48,131 nucleotides of DNA from Chloroflexota bacterium (GTDB lineage: Bacteria; Chloroflexota; Dehalococcoidia; Lucifugimonadales; UBA3495), in the NCBI GenBank assembly GCA_028875655.1, contig JAPPCX010000049.1, forward strand, positions 1 to 48,131, given 5' to 3'. Below are positions 15,596 through 23,967 of the stretch, in pieces (position 1 is the first letter of the stretch; the number at the start of each line of letters is the position of its first letter). The notes beneath the pieces are model-generated. The model saw only the letters and a list, made by a program, of their open reading frames with translations. It ran no database searches and was not told where the DNA came from. A program made the translations under genes and the position numbers.

Positions 15596-16671
15596 ATGTC
15601 GTCAGCTCAAAGGGTGTTCTTCGCCGGGGCTGGTCTGCGGCGGTCGGCGACTACGCCATCGCCGGGGGCTGGACCCTCCGCGGTGAGGCACTGGTGGTCA
15701 GTGACGCCGCGGGTGGCATCTACGCGTTCGACGGCAAGTCCGGCGCAAGCGCCTGGGCCCGGCAGAGAGGGCATGATGGCGGCGTGCTCGCGATGGCGAT
15801 CCACCCAAGCGGAACCGCGTTCGCTACGGCTGGCCAGGACGGGCGAGTCCTTATCTGGGGTGTCGCCGAAGGTCAGGTAAAACAGGCTATCGACGTCGGC
15901 AGCGATTGGGTGGAGAACGTGGCGTGGTCGCCGGACGGCCAATGGTTGGCGGCTTCCTGCTCCCGGCAGGTTCGCGCGTATGGTGCGGATGGCGGAGAAG
16001 TCTGGCGATCTGATGATCATCCCAGCACCGTCAGCGCGATCGCCTGGTCCAGCGCAGGGGAGTTGGCGACGGCCTGTTACGGTCGGGTGACGTTCTTCGA
16101 CGCATCTACTGGGGAACTTCGCCAGAAGCTGGAGTGGATGGGATCCCTGGTGTCGATGGTACTGAGCCCGGACGGGGATATCGTGGCCTGCGGCAGCCAG
16201 GACAACTCGGTGCACTTCTGGCGTCGCTCCACGGAGAGGGACTCCGAGATGACGGGATATCCTGCCAAGCCGTCGGCCCTGGCTTTCGATGACAGCAGCA
16301 CGCTTTTAGCCACCAGCGGAGGAGAGATAGCGACGGTCTGGAGCTTCCACGGAGACGGTCCCGAAGGCACGCGGCCTGGCAGCCTGAAGTTTCACGTTGA
16401 ACCCGTCTCCACTCTAGCGTTCGCTCCCGGCACGTTGCGCCTGGCTTCGGGGGGCCGGGATGGCGTAGTGGCTCTTTGGTCGCTTCGGAAAAATGGCTCC
16501 GGAGGCGCGATTGGGGCCGCGACTGTGGCGGACACAGTGGCCGAATTGTACTGGCGGCCTGACGGTAAGGCGCTGGCTGCCCTCGACGCGCAGGGTGGCG
16601 TGACGGTTTGGCGGATCGGACGGACCAAGGGCCGAATACCCCGCGTGCGCGAACCGCAGCGCCAAAATTAA
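15583..16671 (+). CDS. WD40 repeat beta-propeller protein coupled to COG0523 GTPase
   Basis: A 362 residue protein consisting almost wholly of about seven WD40-like blades. Examples are SGTAFATAGQDGRVLIW (second blade), SPDGQWLAASCSRQVRAY, SPDGDIVACGSQDNSVHFW, APGTLRLASGGRDGVVALW and RPDGKALAALDAQGGVTVW. It has no signal peptide, membrane segment or enzymatic domain, so it should act as a cytosolic scaffold. The ATG lies inside the last codons of the COG0523 gene (13 bp overlap, different frame), indicating translational coupling and a common function, perhaps holding the GTPase against a client protein. The gene ends 31 bp before the start of solute-binding protein 2. The exact partner is unknown. 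Confidence 0.85.
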   Translation: MSDLNVVSSKGVLRRGWSAAVGDYAIAGGWTLRGEALVVSDAAGGIYAFDGKSGASAWARQRGHDGGVLAMAIHPSGTAFATAGQDGRVLIWGVAEGQVKQAIDVGSDWVENVAWSPDGQWLAASCSRQVRAYGADGGEVWRSDDHPSTVSAIAWSSAGELATACYGRVTFFDASTGELRQKLEWMGSLVSMVLSPDGDIVACGSQDNSVHFWRRSTERDSEMTGYPAKPSALAFDDSSTLLATSGGEIATVWSFHGDGPEGTRPGSLKFHVEPVSTLAFAPGTLRLASGGRDGVVALWSLRKNGSGGAIGAATVADTVAELYWRPDGKALAALDAQGGVTVWRIGRTKGRIPRVREPQRQN

Positions 16672-16702
16672 CTAACCCGCTAAAACGTCTTGGAGGACGA
16701 AC

Positions 16703-18430
16703 GTGGAAAAATTATTGATACGACGTTTCAAATCCGCAATGGCCGCAGGGTTAGGTCTCACATTGCTGCTGGCGGTGGCCTGCGGGGCTCCCGCCGCAAC
16801 CTCAGAGAACGTCTCGACACCAAGAGCCTTGGCAGCCCAAGCCCCGACCGCAGCTCCGGCGGCGACGGCGGCTTAGCAACAGTCGGCGCCCGCGCAGCCG
16901 ACGGCGGAGTCGGCCAATCGGGGGTCCCAATCCGCCGTCGTCACCGACGCTGCAACGGAACGTCCCACGCTGAAAGTGGGCGTGATATGGCTGAGCAGTC
17001 CGCTGGATCCCGTGGAGAGCGGCTGGGTCGCCAACCAATCGGCTATGTCTGAGAACCTGTTCCGGCTGTCCGAAAGCACCATCACTCCCGAGCCGTGGCT
17101 GGCGACCGGGGCGGTGCAGGTGGACCCGCTGACCTGGGAAATCGAGATACGCCCTGGTGTCAAATTCCACAACGGGAACGCGATGGATGCCGCGGCGGTC
17201 AAGGCATCGCTGGAAAGGACTTTACGATTGTCTGCGGCGTCGGCAGACAACCTGAGCATCGCTTCCGTGGCGGTGATGGACGAACACACCATCACCATCA
17301 CCACGTTGGAACCGCAGCCAACCCTGCCGGGCCTGTTGACTGTTCCGGTCAACGCCATCCACGACGCGGCGGCGGCAGACGCGGCCGGCGAGGGCAACTT
17401 CCTACAGGCGGGCGCGCTGACCGGTCCTTATATCCCCACTGAGTACGTTCAGAGAGAATACCTCAACAGCGTGGCCAACGACGACTACTGGGGCGGCGCG
17501 CCGCCGCTGGCTGGCATTGATCACATCGCCATCCCCGACACCAGTAGCCGGGAACTGGCCCTGCAAGCCGGCGATGTCGACCTTGCCATTAACATATCGC
17601 CGGAAGGCGCTCAGGCAATCAACGCCCGGCCGGGGCTGTCCACCCAAACGTCGGGCATCGGCACGAATGTGGTGATGTGGTGGGTTAATTTCGAGCGCGG
17701 AACGCTGGCCGACCCACTGGTCCGACGAGCGGTGACCCAGGCCATCGATCGCGAGAGTATCGCCAGCCTAGTCGCCCCGGAGGGGTCGGGCTCATTTGCC
17801 GAGCTGATGCTGCCGGAAGCCCTGTTGTCCTGTCCCGGGGTGAATGCCCTGGACTACGATCCGGATCAAGCCCGCGAGTTGTTGTCCCAGGCCGGCTACG
17901 CCGACAGCAACGGCGACGGAATTGTTGAAAAGGACGGCCAGCCGCTGGAGATTATCATAGGCGGCTATCCCCAGCGGTTCCAGTTGCCCATAATGGCTGA
18001 GGCCGCCCAGGCGATGCTCGCCGACGTGGGCATTGGCGTGGACGTGCATATCACCGAGTCGGCCGCGGTGAGGGAAGCGAACTGGGACCTCTTCGGTTGG
18101 TACAACAACGTGGTTGAAACCGGAGACCCGGTGCTGAACGTCATCAAGTTTGCCGGGCTCTTGGCCAACGCCGGCTCCGGCGCAAGAAACTATGGGCACT
18201 ACGACAATTCCGAACTGGTAGAGATAGTCGCGCCGGCCCGGGACATCTCCGACCTGGAGGGCCGGAAGCAGCTTGCCTGCGAGGCCCTGGCGCTGGTCAC
18301 CGAAGAAAGCGCGTACCTGCCGGTGGCGCATCCCTACTTGGTGTACGGCGTCAGTGAACGGGTCACCGGGTTTGTCCCCCATCCAACCACTCTCTATTTC
18401 GTCGACCATCGGGTCGGCCTGTCCCAGTGA
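16703..18430 (+). pseudogene. ABC solute-binding lipoprotein 2, interrupted by in-frame amber codon
   Basis: Second paralog of the SBP family 5 lipoproteins. Translation from GTG 16703 (GGAGG upstream) gives a lipoprotein signal with Cys27 (LLLAVAC-GAP) and the Ala/Pro linker, but codon 58 is TAG (16874-16876). The frame then continues intact to 18430, including FHNGNAMDAAAVKASLERT and DLFGWYNNVV. The next in-frame start is GTG at 16976, after the signal and linker, so a restart product would stay in the cytoplasm. The TAG lies where the paralogs have Gln-rich linker, so a CAG to TAG change is the simplest explanation. The rest shows no decay. It may be a recent pseudogene, a strain polymorphism, a sequencing error, or a site of readthrough. 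The leader before the start (16678-16702) nearly equals that before protein 3. Confidence 0.75.
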
Positions 18431-18451
18431 GAATAGGCCAAGTTCGTTTGG

Positions 18452-18480
18452 TTGACCACAGCCGCCCATCGTGCTAGGCT
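18452..18480 (+). promoter_or_regulatory. Sigma70-type promoter ahead of the cobalamin riboswitch
   Basis: TTGACC at 18452-18457 and TAGGCT at 18475-18480, exactly 17 bp apart; transcript start near 18487, about 80 nt before the riboswitch aptamer. It starts 21 bp after the stop of solute-binding protein 2. Confidence 0.5.
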
Positions 18481-18568
18481 ATCGGTGTTAACAACTGAAC
18501 ACTCCAACCAACACCTGTCGGTGACCCGCGTTACCACAGTCCGTCGAAACACGTCGGCGATGACCTGT

Positions 18569-18762
18569 AGAATGCGCGGGATAAAAGGAAATCCGGTGCA
18601 AATCCGGTGCGGTCGCGCCACTGTAATTGGCGAGACGCTCTCCCGTTGGTATCCCTGCAAAGCGGGATGTACACGAAAACCACTGTCTGCCCAGCGTGGA
18701 TGGGAAGGTGGAGAGCCGTCGCTATCAGCCATGAGCCAGGAAGCCTGCCTCAGGTGCATTCT
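18569..18762 (+). ncRNA. Cobalamin riboswitch
   Basis: The conserved core of the adenosyl/aquocobalamin aptamer is readable in order: GGAAATCCGGTGCAAATCCG and GTGCGGTCGCGCCACTGTAA (18587-18626), then a variable arm region, and finally the B12 box GAGCCAGGAAGCCTGCC (18733-18749). AGAATGC (18569-18575) and GCATTCT (18756-18762) can pair as the closing stem P1. It precedes a terminator at 18846 and the solute-binding protein 3/permease operon, so vitamin B12 binding should shut down expression. Riboswitch-controlled uptake operons of this kind import corrinoids or cobalt. The 578 bp between 18431 and 19008 otherwise contains only the promoter and terminator. Confidence 0.93.
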
Positions 18763-18845
18763 GGCTGCACTTCGCGGAACGAGTGAAGCGGATTTACCGG
18801 TAAATCGGGCACGGCTGACCAATGCGACAGGATGCCCGTGAATAC

Positions 18846-18877
18846 GCCCCGTTCACCAAGTGCGGACGGGGCTTTTG
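18846..18877 (+). terminator. Terminator, probable expression platform of the riboswitch
   Basis: Stem GCCCCGT (18846-18852) with ACGGGGC (18866-18872) followed by TTTTGCTGTG. It lies 84 nt after the aptamer and about 130 nt before the solute-binding protein 3 start, so it must be bypassed for expression. This fits B12-dependent attenuation. The sequence is nearly the same as the terminator at 14103-14134. Confidence 0.7.
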
Positions 18878-19008
18878 CTGTGCCCTCGAGAGCCGATTTA
18901 CCCCGGCCGACGCAGGCAAAACCCTTATCCGTTTCACCCGAACCGATGGGTCGGAAGCTATGGGACAGTGTTCACTGGCGGCTCGCTAAAACGTCTCGGA
19001 GGACGAAC

Positions 19009-20742
19009 ATGAGAAAATTATCGATACGGCATTTCAAACCTGCAATGGCCGTGGGGTTCGGTCTTGTGCTGCTCCTGGTGATGGCCTGCGGGGCTCCCGC
19101 GGCGCCCAGCGAGCCGGCTCCGCCCGCGGCGGCCAGCAACCCACAGCCAACCGCGCCAGCCGCCAGCGCTCCCCAACAGCCGGTTGCAACTACCGCGCCG
19201 GCACGCCAATCTGAACAATCGTCTGCCGCTGAACAGCGCACGGCTCCGGCCGCTGCCAATGTCCTGGATCGCCCCACGCTGAACGCCGGCGTCATCTGGC
19301 TGGACAGCCCCCTGGATCCGGTGCTGGGCGGCTGGGTTGCTAGCCAATCCGGTATGTCGGAAAACTTGTTCAGCCTGTCTCCCACCAACTTCAAGCCTGA
19401 GCCGAGGCTGGCGACGGAAGCTACTCATGTGGACCCGTTGACGTGGGAAATAAAGCTGCGGTCGGGCGTGAAATTCCACAACGGCGCCGAGATGGACGCC
19501 GCAGCGGTGAAAGCGTCCCTGGAGCGGACGATCCGGTTATCGGAGGCGTCAGCGGACTCGCTGGGGATTGATACTATAGTAGTGAACGACGAACAGACCA
19601 TCACCATCACCACCCTGGAACCTCGTCCCACGCTACCGGGCCTGTTGACCGCTCCCGGACTCGCCATCACCGATGCCGACGCTGCCGACGCTGCCGGCGA
19701 AGGCAATTTCATCCAGGCGGGCGCCCTGACGGGACCCTACGTCCCCACCGAGTACATCCAGAAGGAACGCCTCAGCAGCGTGGCCAACGACGACTACTGG
19801 GGCGGCGCTCCGCCGCTGGCCGGCATCGAGCACGTCGCCATTCCCGACACCAACAGCCGGGAACTGGCCCTGCAGGCCGGCGACATTGACATTGCCGTCA
19901 ACATATCCCCGGAGGGGGCCCAGACCATCAATGCCCATCCCGATTTGCAGGCCCACACCGCCGGCTTCGGCACCGCGGCGGTGCTGTGGTGGGTCAACTT
20001 CGAGCGGCCGGCCCTGGCCGATCCACTGGTGCGCCGGGCAGTGAGCCTGGCCATTGATCGAGAGAGCATCGCCGGGTTGGTGGCCCCCGCCGGCTCCGGT
20101 TCGTTTGCCGAGCTCCTGCTGCCCGAAGCCCTGGTGTCCTGTCCCGGCGTCAACGCTCCGGGTTACGACACTGCGCAGGCCCGCGACCTGCTGGCCGAGG
20201 CCGGTTACGTTGACACCGACGGCGACGGGTTTGTGGATAAGGACGGCCAGCCCCTGGAGATAGTCATCGGCGGCTACCCCCAACGGTTCCAACTGCCCAT
20301 CATGGCCGAAGCCGCCCAGGCTATGCTCGCCGACGTGGGCATCAAGGCCGAGGTGCTCATCACCGAGTGGTCGGTGGTCAAGGAGCCCGGCTGGGACCTC
20401 TTCGGTTGGTACAACAACGTAGTGGATACCGGAGACCCCATCCTGAACATCAGCAAGTTTGTCGGGGTCAGCGCCGACGCCTCCGGCAGCGGCGCCAACA
20501 ATTACGGCCATTTCCACAGCGCCGAGCTGGAGAACATCATCAGCAGCGCGGCGGACGTTTCGGACACCCGGCAACGGGAGGAGATAGCCTGCCGGGCGCT
20601 GGACATCGTCGCATCCGAAACCGCGCTCCTGCCGGTGGCCCACGCCTACCTGGTGTACGGCGTCAACGAACGAGTCGCCAACTTCGAGCCTCACCCGACC
20701 AACCTCTACTTCTTTGACCACCGGATTGGACTGGGCGAGTAA
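19009..20742 (+). CDS. ABC solute-binding lipoprotein 3 under cobalamin riboswitch
   Basis: Third SBP family 5 paralog, 577 residues, intact. Lipoprotein signal with Cys27 (LLLVMAC-GAP), an Ala/Pro/Gln-rich linker to about residue 85, then the mature domain from PTLNAGVIWLDSPLDP. It retains FHNGAEMDAAAVKASLERT, AIDRESIAGLVAPAGSGSF and DLFGWYNNVVDTGDP. The start is ATG at 19009 after CGGAGGACGAAC; the frame is open upstream as far as 18832 but that part overlaps the terminator and has no homology. It is followed after 42 bp by two permease genes, so this protein is the dedicated binding subunit of that transporter. The riboswitch implies that the ligand is a corrinoid, cobalt, or a cobalt/nickel chelate. 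Confidence 0.88.
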   Translation: MRKLSIRHFKPAMAVGFGLVLLLVMACGAPAAPSEPAPPAAASNPQPTAPAASAPQQPVATTAPARQSEQSSAAEQRTAPAAANVLDRPTLNAGVIWLDSPLDPVLGGWVASQSGMSENLFSLSPTNFKPEPRLATEATHVDPLTWEIKLRSGVKFHNGAEMDAAAVKASLERTIRLSEASADSLGIDTIVVNDEQTITITTLEPRPTLPGLLTAPGLAITDADAADAAGEGNFIQAGALTGPYVPTEYIQKERLSSVANDDYWGGAPPLAGIEHVAIPDTNSRELALQAGDIDIAVNISPEGAQTINAHPDLQAHTAGFGTAAVLWWVNFERPALADPLVRRAVSLAIDRESIAGLVAPAGSGSFAELLLPEALVSCPGVNAPGYDTAQARDLLAEAGYVDTDGDGFVDKDGQPLEIVIGGYPQRFQLPIMAEAAQAMLADVGIKAEVLITEWSVVKEPGWDLFGWYNNVVDTGDPILNISKFVGVSADASGSGANNYGHFHSAELENIISSAADVSDTRQREEIACRALDIVASETALLPVAHAYLVYGVNERVANFEPHPTNLYFFDHRIGLGE

Positions 20743-20784
20743 GGAGGGTAGTAGGGCAACGGGCGCGAATAGCCTACCATCGGC

Positions 20785-21732
20785 ATGGTAGCGTACCTGG
20801 CTCGACGGCTGGCCACCTTGCCGCTGCTGCTTTTGGGCATCTCGGCGGTCAGTTTCGCGCTGTTGAATCTGGCCCCGGGCGACCCGGCCGAGATCGTGCT
20901 GCGCCAGCGCAACCCCGGCCAACTGCCCAACCCGGCGGAGGTGGCGGCGTTGCGCGCCGAGCTGGGCCTGGACGCTCCCCTGCCGGTGCAATACGTTCGC
21001 TGGGTATCGCAAGCTCTCACGGGCGACTTGGGCCGGTCCTACTCCACCGAACGGCCCGTGGGCGCCCAACTGGCGCGCCGCACCGTCCCGACGGCCCTGC
21101 TCACCGCGGCCGCGCTGGCCCTGGCGCTGCTGGTCGCCGTGCCCATGGGCATACTGTCGGCCCGCCGGCGCGGCAGCGCCGTGGACACGGTCGCGCGGCT
21201 GGCGGCGCTGGTGGGCGCGGCGGCCCCGTCCTATGCCCTGGCCTACGGGCTGATCATCCTGTTCGCCGTGAAACTGTCGTGGCTGCCGGCCCTGGGCTAC
21301 GGTTCGCCGGCCCAGGTCGTGCTGCCGGCCATCGCGTTGTCCCTTGCTCCCATGGCCCAGTTGATGCGGCTGATCCGCGCCAGCATGTTGGAAACCCTGG
21401 GGCAGGACTATATCCGAACGGCGCGGGCCAAAGGTCTGTCCGAGCAAACCGTCGCCTTCCGACACGCGCTCCGCAACGCGCTGCTGCCGGCCATCGGCGC
21501 CACGGGTGTGAACCTCGGCTACCTGCTCAGCGGCGCGGTGATAGTGGAGACCATCTTCACCTGGCCCGGCCTGGGTCAGCTGATGGTGGGGGCGGCTTTG
21601 ACCCGGGACTATCCCGTGGTGCAGGGGTTCGTTACTTATATTGCCGTGGTGGTGCTGCTGGTCAACCTGGCCGCCGACATTGCCCTGCGCGTCGCCGACC
21701 CGCGCCTGCGCTTCGGGCGCGACGAGATGTAA
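20785..21732 (+). CDS. ABC transporter permease, DppB/NikB type
   Basis: Inner-membrane permease of the peptide/nickel class, 315 residues, six membrane helices. The N terminus YLARRLATLPLLLLGISAVSF and LAPGDPAE are typical of DppB/NikB; the EAA loop reads DYIRTARAKGLSEQTVAFRHALRNALLPAI, where the ATPase should dock. It lies 42 bp after solute-binding protein 3 and 6 bp before the second permease. No ATP-binding genes follow, so the ATPases must be encoded elsewhere. Confidence 0.9.
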   Translation: MVAYLARRLATLPLLLLGISAVSFALLNLAPGDPAEIVLRQRNPGQLPNPAEVAALRAELGLDAPLPVQYVRWVSQALTGDLGRSYSTERPVGAQLARRTVPTALLTAAALALALLVAVPMGILSARRRGSAVDTVARLAALVGAAAPSYALAYGLIILFAVKLSWLPALGYGSPAQVVLPAIALSLAPMAQLMRLIRASMLETLGQDYIRTARAKGLSEQTVAFRHALRNALLPAIGATGVNLGYLLSGAVIVETIFTWPGLGQLMVGAALTRDYPVVQGFVTYIAVVVLLVNLAADIALRVADPRLRFGRDEM

Positions 21733-21738
21733 CGGCCG

Positions 21739-22644
21739 ATGACAGGGGAATCCGAACGCCCCGGGGGACACGTCCTCGTCCCGCCCGTCGCCAGAGGTTC
21801 ACGCCGGCGACGGCAATGGGCTGCGCTGTTGCGGGAGCCCGGAACCGTGTTGGGGTTGTTCCTGGTGACGACGCTGCTGCTGGCGGGAATCATGGCGCCC
21901 TGGCTGCCCCTGGATGATCCCACCGAGATCAACCTGCCCGACCGACTGCTGCCGCCGTCCGCCGAGCGCCTCCTGGGCACCGACCATCTGGGTCGGGACA
22001 CCTTCAGCCGGATTGTCCACGGGGCGCGCATGACCCTGCTGGCCGCCGCCGTTACACTGGCCCTCAGCATGACCATCGCGCTGACGGTGGGGATACTGTC
22101 CGGATACCATGGCGGCTGGCCGGACACGGCGCTGATGGGCGTCGTGGACTTGCTGCTGGCGTTCCCCTCGCTGATCCTGGCGCTGGCCGTGGCTGGAGCG
22201 CTGGGGCCCGGCCTGTTCAACGTGCTGCTGGCGGCCGGCGCAGTCTGGTGGGTGGGCCATGCCCGCATCATTCGCGGGGTCACCCTGGGGGCGCGCCAGA
22301 TGGAGTACGTGACCGCCGCGCGGGCGGCCGGAGCCGGCAGCCGGCGCATCATCCTCCGGCACATCGCGCCCAACATCCTCGGCCCGATCGTCGTGATCGC
22401 CTCCCTGGACGTGGGCTGGATTATCCTGGGCATCGCCGGCCTGAACTTCCTGGGGCTGGGCGCGCAACCTCCCACGCCGGAGTGGGGGGCCATGCTCAAC
22501 GACGCCCGCCCACACCTGCAAACCGCGCCTCGCCTGCTGCTCCTGCCGGGAGCGGCCATATTCGTCGCGGTGCTGGGGTTCAACCTGCTGGGCGACGGGC
22601 TTCGGGATCTGCTGGACCCCCGGACCGCATCGTCACGAGGCTGA
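21739..22644 (+). CDS. ABC transporter permease, DppC/NikC type
   Basis: Second permease of the same importer, 301 residues. It shows the N-terminal OppC-like segment (WAALLREPGTVLGLFLVTTLLLAG), the DHLGRDTFSRIVHGARMTL motif characteristic of DppC/NikC proteins, and the EAA loop EYVTAARAAGAGSRRIILRHIAPN. The start at 21739 is 6 bp after the preceding stop. A luciferase-like gene follows at 22738, and no DppD/DppF-type ATPase is adjacent. Confidence 0.9.
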   Translation: MTGESERPGGHVLVPPVARGSRRRRQWAALLREPGTVLGLFLVTTLLLAGIMAPWLPLDDPTEINLPDRLLPPSAERLLGTDHLGRDTFSRIVHGARMTLLAAAVTLALSMTIALTVGILSGYHGGWPDTALMGVVDLLLAFPSLILALAVAGALGPGLFNVLLAAGAVWWVGHARIIRGVTLGARQMEYVTAARAAGAGSRRIILRHIAPNILGPIVVIASLDVGWIILGIAGLNFLGLGAQPPTPEWGAMLNDARPHLQTAPRLLLLPGAAIFVAVLGFNLLGDGLRDLLDPRTASSRG

Positions 22645-22737
22645 CCGGTTGCCGGTGCATGGGCCGGGGGAGGGGTATCATCCCAATGTGTTACAGTTGC
22701 GCCCATAGGCTACGCAATTCCCGCAGAGGAGGCTCCC

Positions 22738-23835
22738 ATGCAGTTCGGAATCTTCACCATTGTCCCCTACCATGAAGACTTCACGCCACCCCAGGCCCTC
22801 AACGACGCCCTGGAGCAGATCGTCTTCGCCGACGAGGCCGGCCTGGACGAAGCCTGGCTGGGCGAGCACCGCTTCTCTCGTCACGGCCTGCTCTCCGGCG
22901 TTTGGTCGTTCCTGGGAGCGGTAGCGGGACGCACCAGGAACATTCGCATCGGCACCGCCGTTATCGTCCTGCCCCTGCACAATCCCGTCCTGGTCGCCGA
23001 GGAAGTCGCCATGCTGGACGTGATCAGCAATGGCCGCATCAACTTCGGCATCGGCGCCGGCTACCAGCAGCAGGAGTTCGACGGCGTGGGCATCGACATT
23101 GACACCAGCCGCGAGCGGTTCCAGGAAGCGGTGGACGTGATCATCAAGGCGTGGACGGAGGAACGGCTCACCTTCCACGGCAAGTACACCAACGTCGATG
23201 ACCTGTGGGTGCTCCCCAAGCCCGTGCAGAAGCCCTATCCGCCGCTGTTCCAGGCCGTCAGCACCAGTCCGGCCAGCATCGACTTCGCCGCCAGCCGCCA
23301 GATCCAGGTCATCACCGGAGGCCCCACTGACATCCTCGGCCAGGCGCCCCAGGTGATCCAGCGCTGGCGCGACAAGATGGACGAGTACGGCTACCCCCAC
23401 GCCCACCTCGACCCGCCCATGTCCAAGTCCATCTACGTGGCCCCCACCATGGAGGAAGCCGAGCGCGACCCCATCGGCCTGGAGGATTTCTCATCCCGCG
23501 TGCTGCGCTCCGCCGGCTCCAACGGCGCGCCCATCGGCATGCCCATGGACCGCAACGGCAACATTGCCAAGGGCTACGAGCACTGGGCCAACCGCCAGGC
23601 CGACCGCGACCGCCGCGACGACCTGGGCCACGCCGGCCTGCCGCCCCTTCGTGGCACACCGGAAGTGGTCGCCGAACGGCTCAAGCAGGTGCAGGAAGCG
23701 GGCATCAACCACGTCTTCGGCAACTTCGGCTTCGCCGGCCTGCCCCATAGCAAGGTGATGCGCTCCATCGAGTTGTTCGCGACGGAGGTAATGCCCCACT
23801 TCCAGGACGCGCCCGTAGCCGCCTCCGCCGACTGA
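22738..23835 (+). CDS. LLM-class flavin-dependent oxidoreductase (luciferase-like)
   Basis: TIM-barrel luciferase-like monooxygenase of 365 residues that would use FMN (or F420) to oxidise an organic substrate. Typical elements are MQFGIFTIVPYHED, DEAWLGEHRFSRHG, RIGTAVIVLPLHNPV, LDVISNGRINFGIGAGYQQQEF and the SRERFQEAVDVIIKAWTEERLTFHGKY block. The start is ATG after GGAGG. It stands alone between the transporter and the DUF35/thiolase genes, which have their own promoter. It probably belongs to catabolism of recalcitrant organics, a role often proposed for the many members of this family in SAR202-like bacteria. Confidence 0.87.
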   Translation: MQFGIFTIVPYHEDFTPPQALNDALEQIVFADEAGLDEAWLGEHRFSRHGLLSGVWSFLGAVAGRTRNIRIGTAVIVLPLHNPVLVAEEVAMLDVISNGRINFGIGAGYQQQEFDGVGIDIDTSRERFQEAVDVIIKAWTEERLTFHGKYTNVDDLWVLPKPVQKPYPPLFQAVSTSPASIDFAASRQIQVITGGPTDILGQAPQVIQRWRDKMDEYGYPHAHLDPPMSKSIYVAPTMEEAERDPIGLEDFSSRVLRSAGSNGAPIGMPMDRNGNIAKGYEHWANRQADRDRRDDLGHAGLPPLRGTPEVVAERLKQVQEAGINHVFGNFGFAGLPHSKVMRSIELFATEVMPHFQDAPVAASAD

Positions 23836-23844
23836 CCCGCCAAC

Positions 23845-23873
23845 TTGACACGCTTGGCATTCCCGCATAATCT
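23845..23873 (+). promoter_or_regulatory. Sigma70-type promoter of DUF35-thiolase-HAD operon
   Basis: TTGACA at 23845-23850 and TAATCT at 23868-23873 with a 17 bp spacer; start near 23880. In the 88 nt leader an 8 bp hairpin (TCCCGGCG at 23907-23914 with its complement at 23920-23927) may stabilise the mRNA or attenuate it. Confidence 0.62.
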
Positions 23874-23967
23874 TTGGCCTGCAAAATCATCCGATTCCGG
23901 CACTTTTCCCGGCGGAGAACGCCGGGATTTGTCGGCCCGGCCTTGTCAACATCAAATGGGGGAAACT

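Noticed and set aside
16874-16876. TAG in solute-binding protein 2 as evidence of alternative genetic code (TAG = Gln)
   Set aside because: TAG is used as the normal stop for several other genes here (for example 1511, 32021-32023 and 24378), so genome-wide recoding is unlikely.
19633-21771. A 712 residue open frame on the minus strand over solute-binding protein 3 and the first permease
   Set aside because: It is antisense to two clear family genes, has composition of a GC-rich shadow frame (runs of Q, G, H, A) and no homology.
20785-22644. The permease pair as a complete NikABCDE nickel importer
   Set aside because: No NikD/NikE ATPases follow and the riboswitch is for cobalamin, so the nikBC names are not supported.
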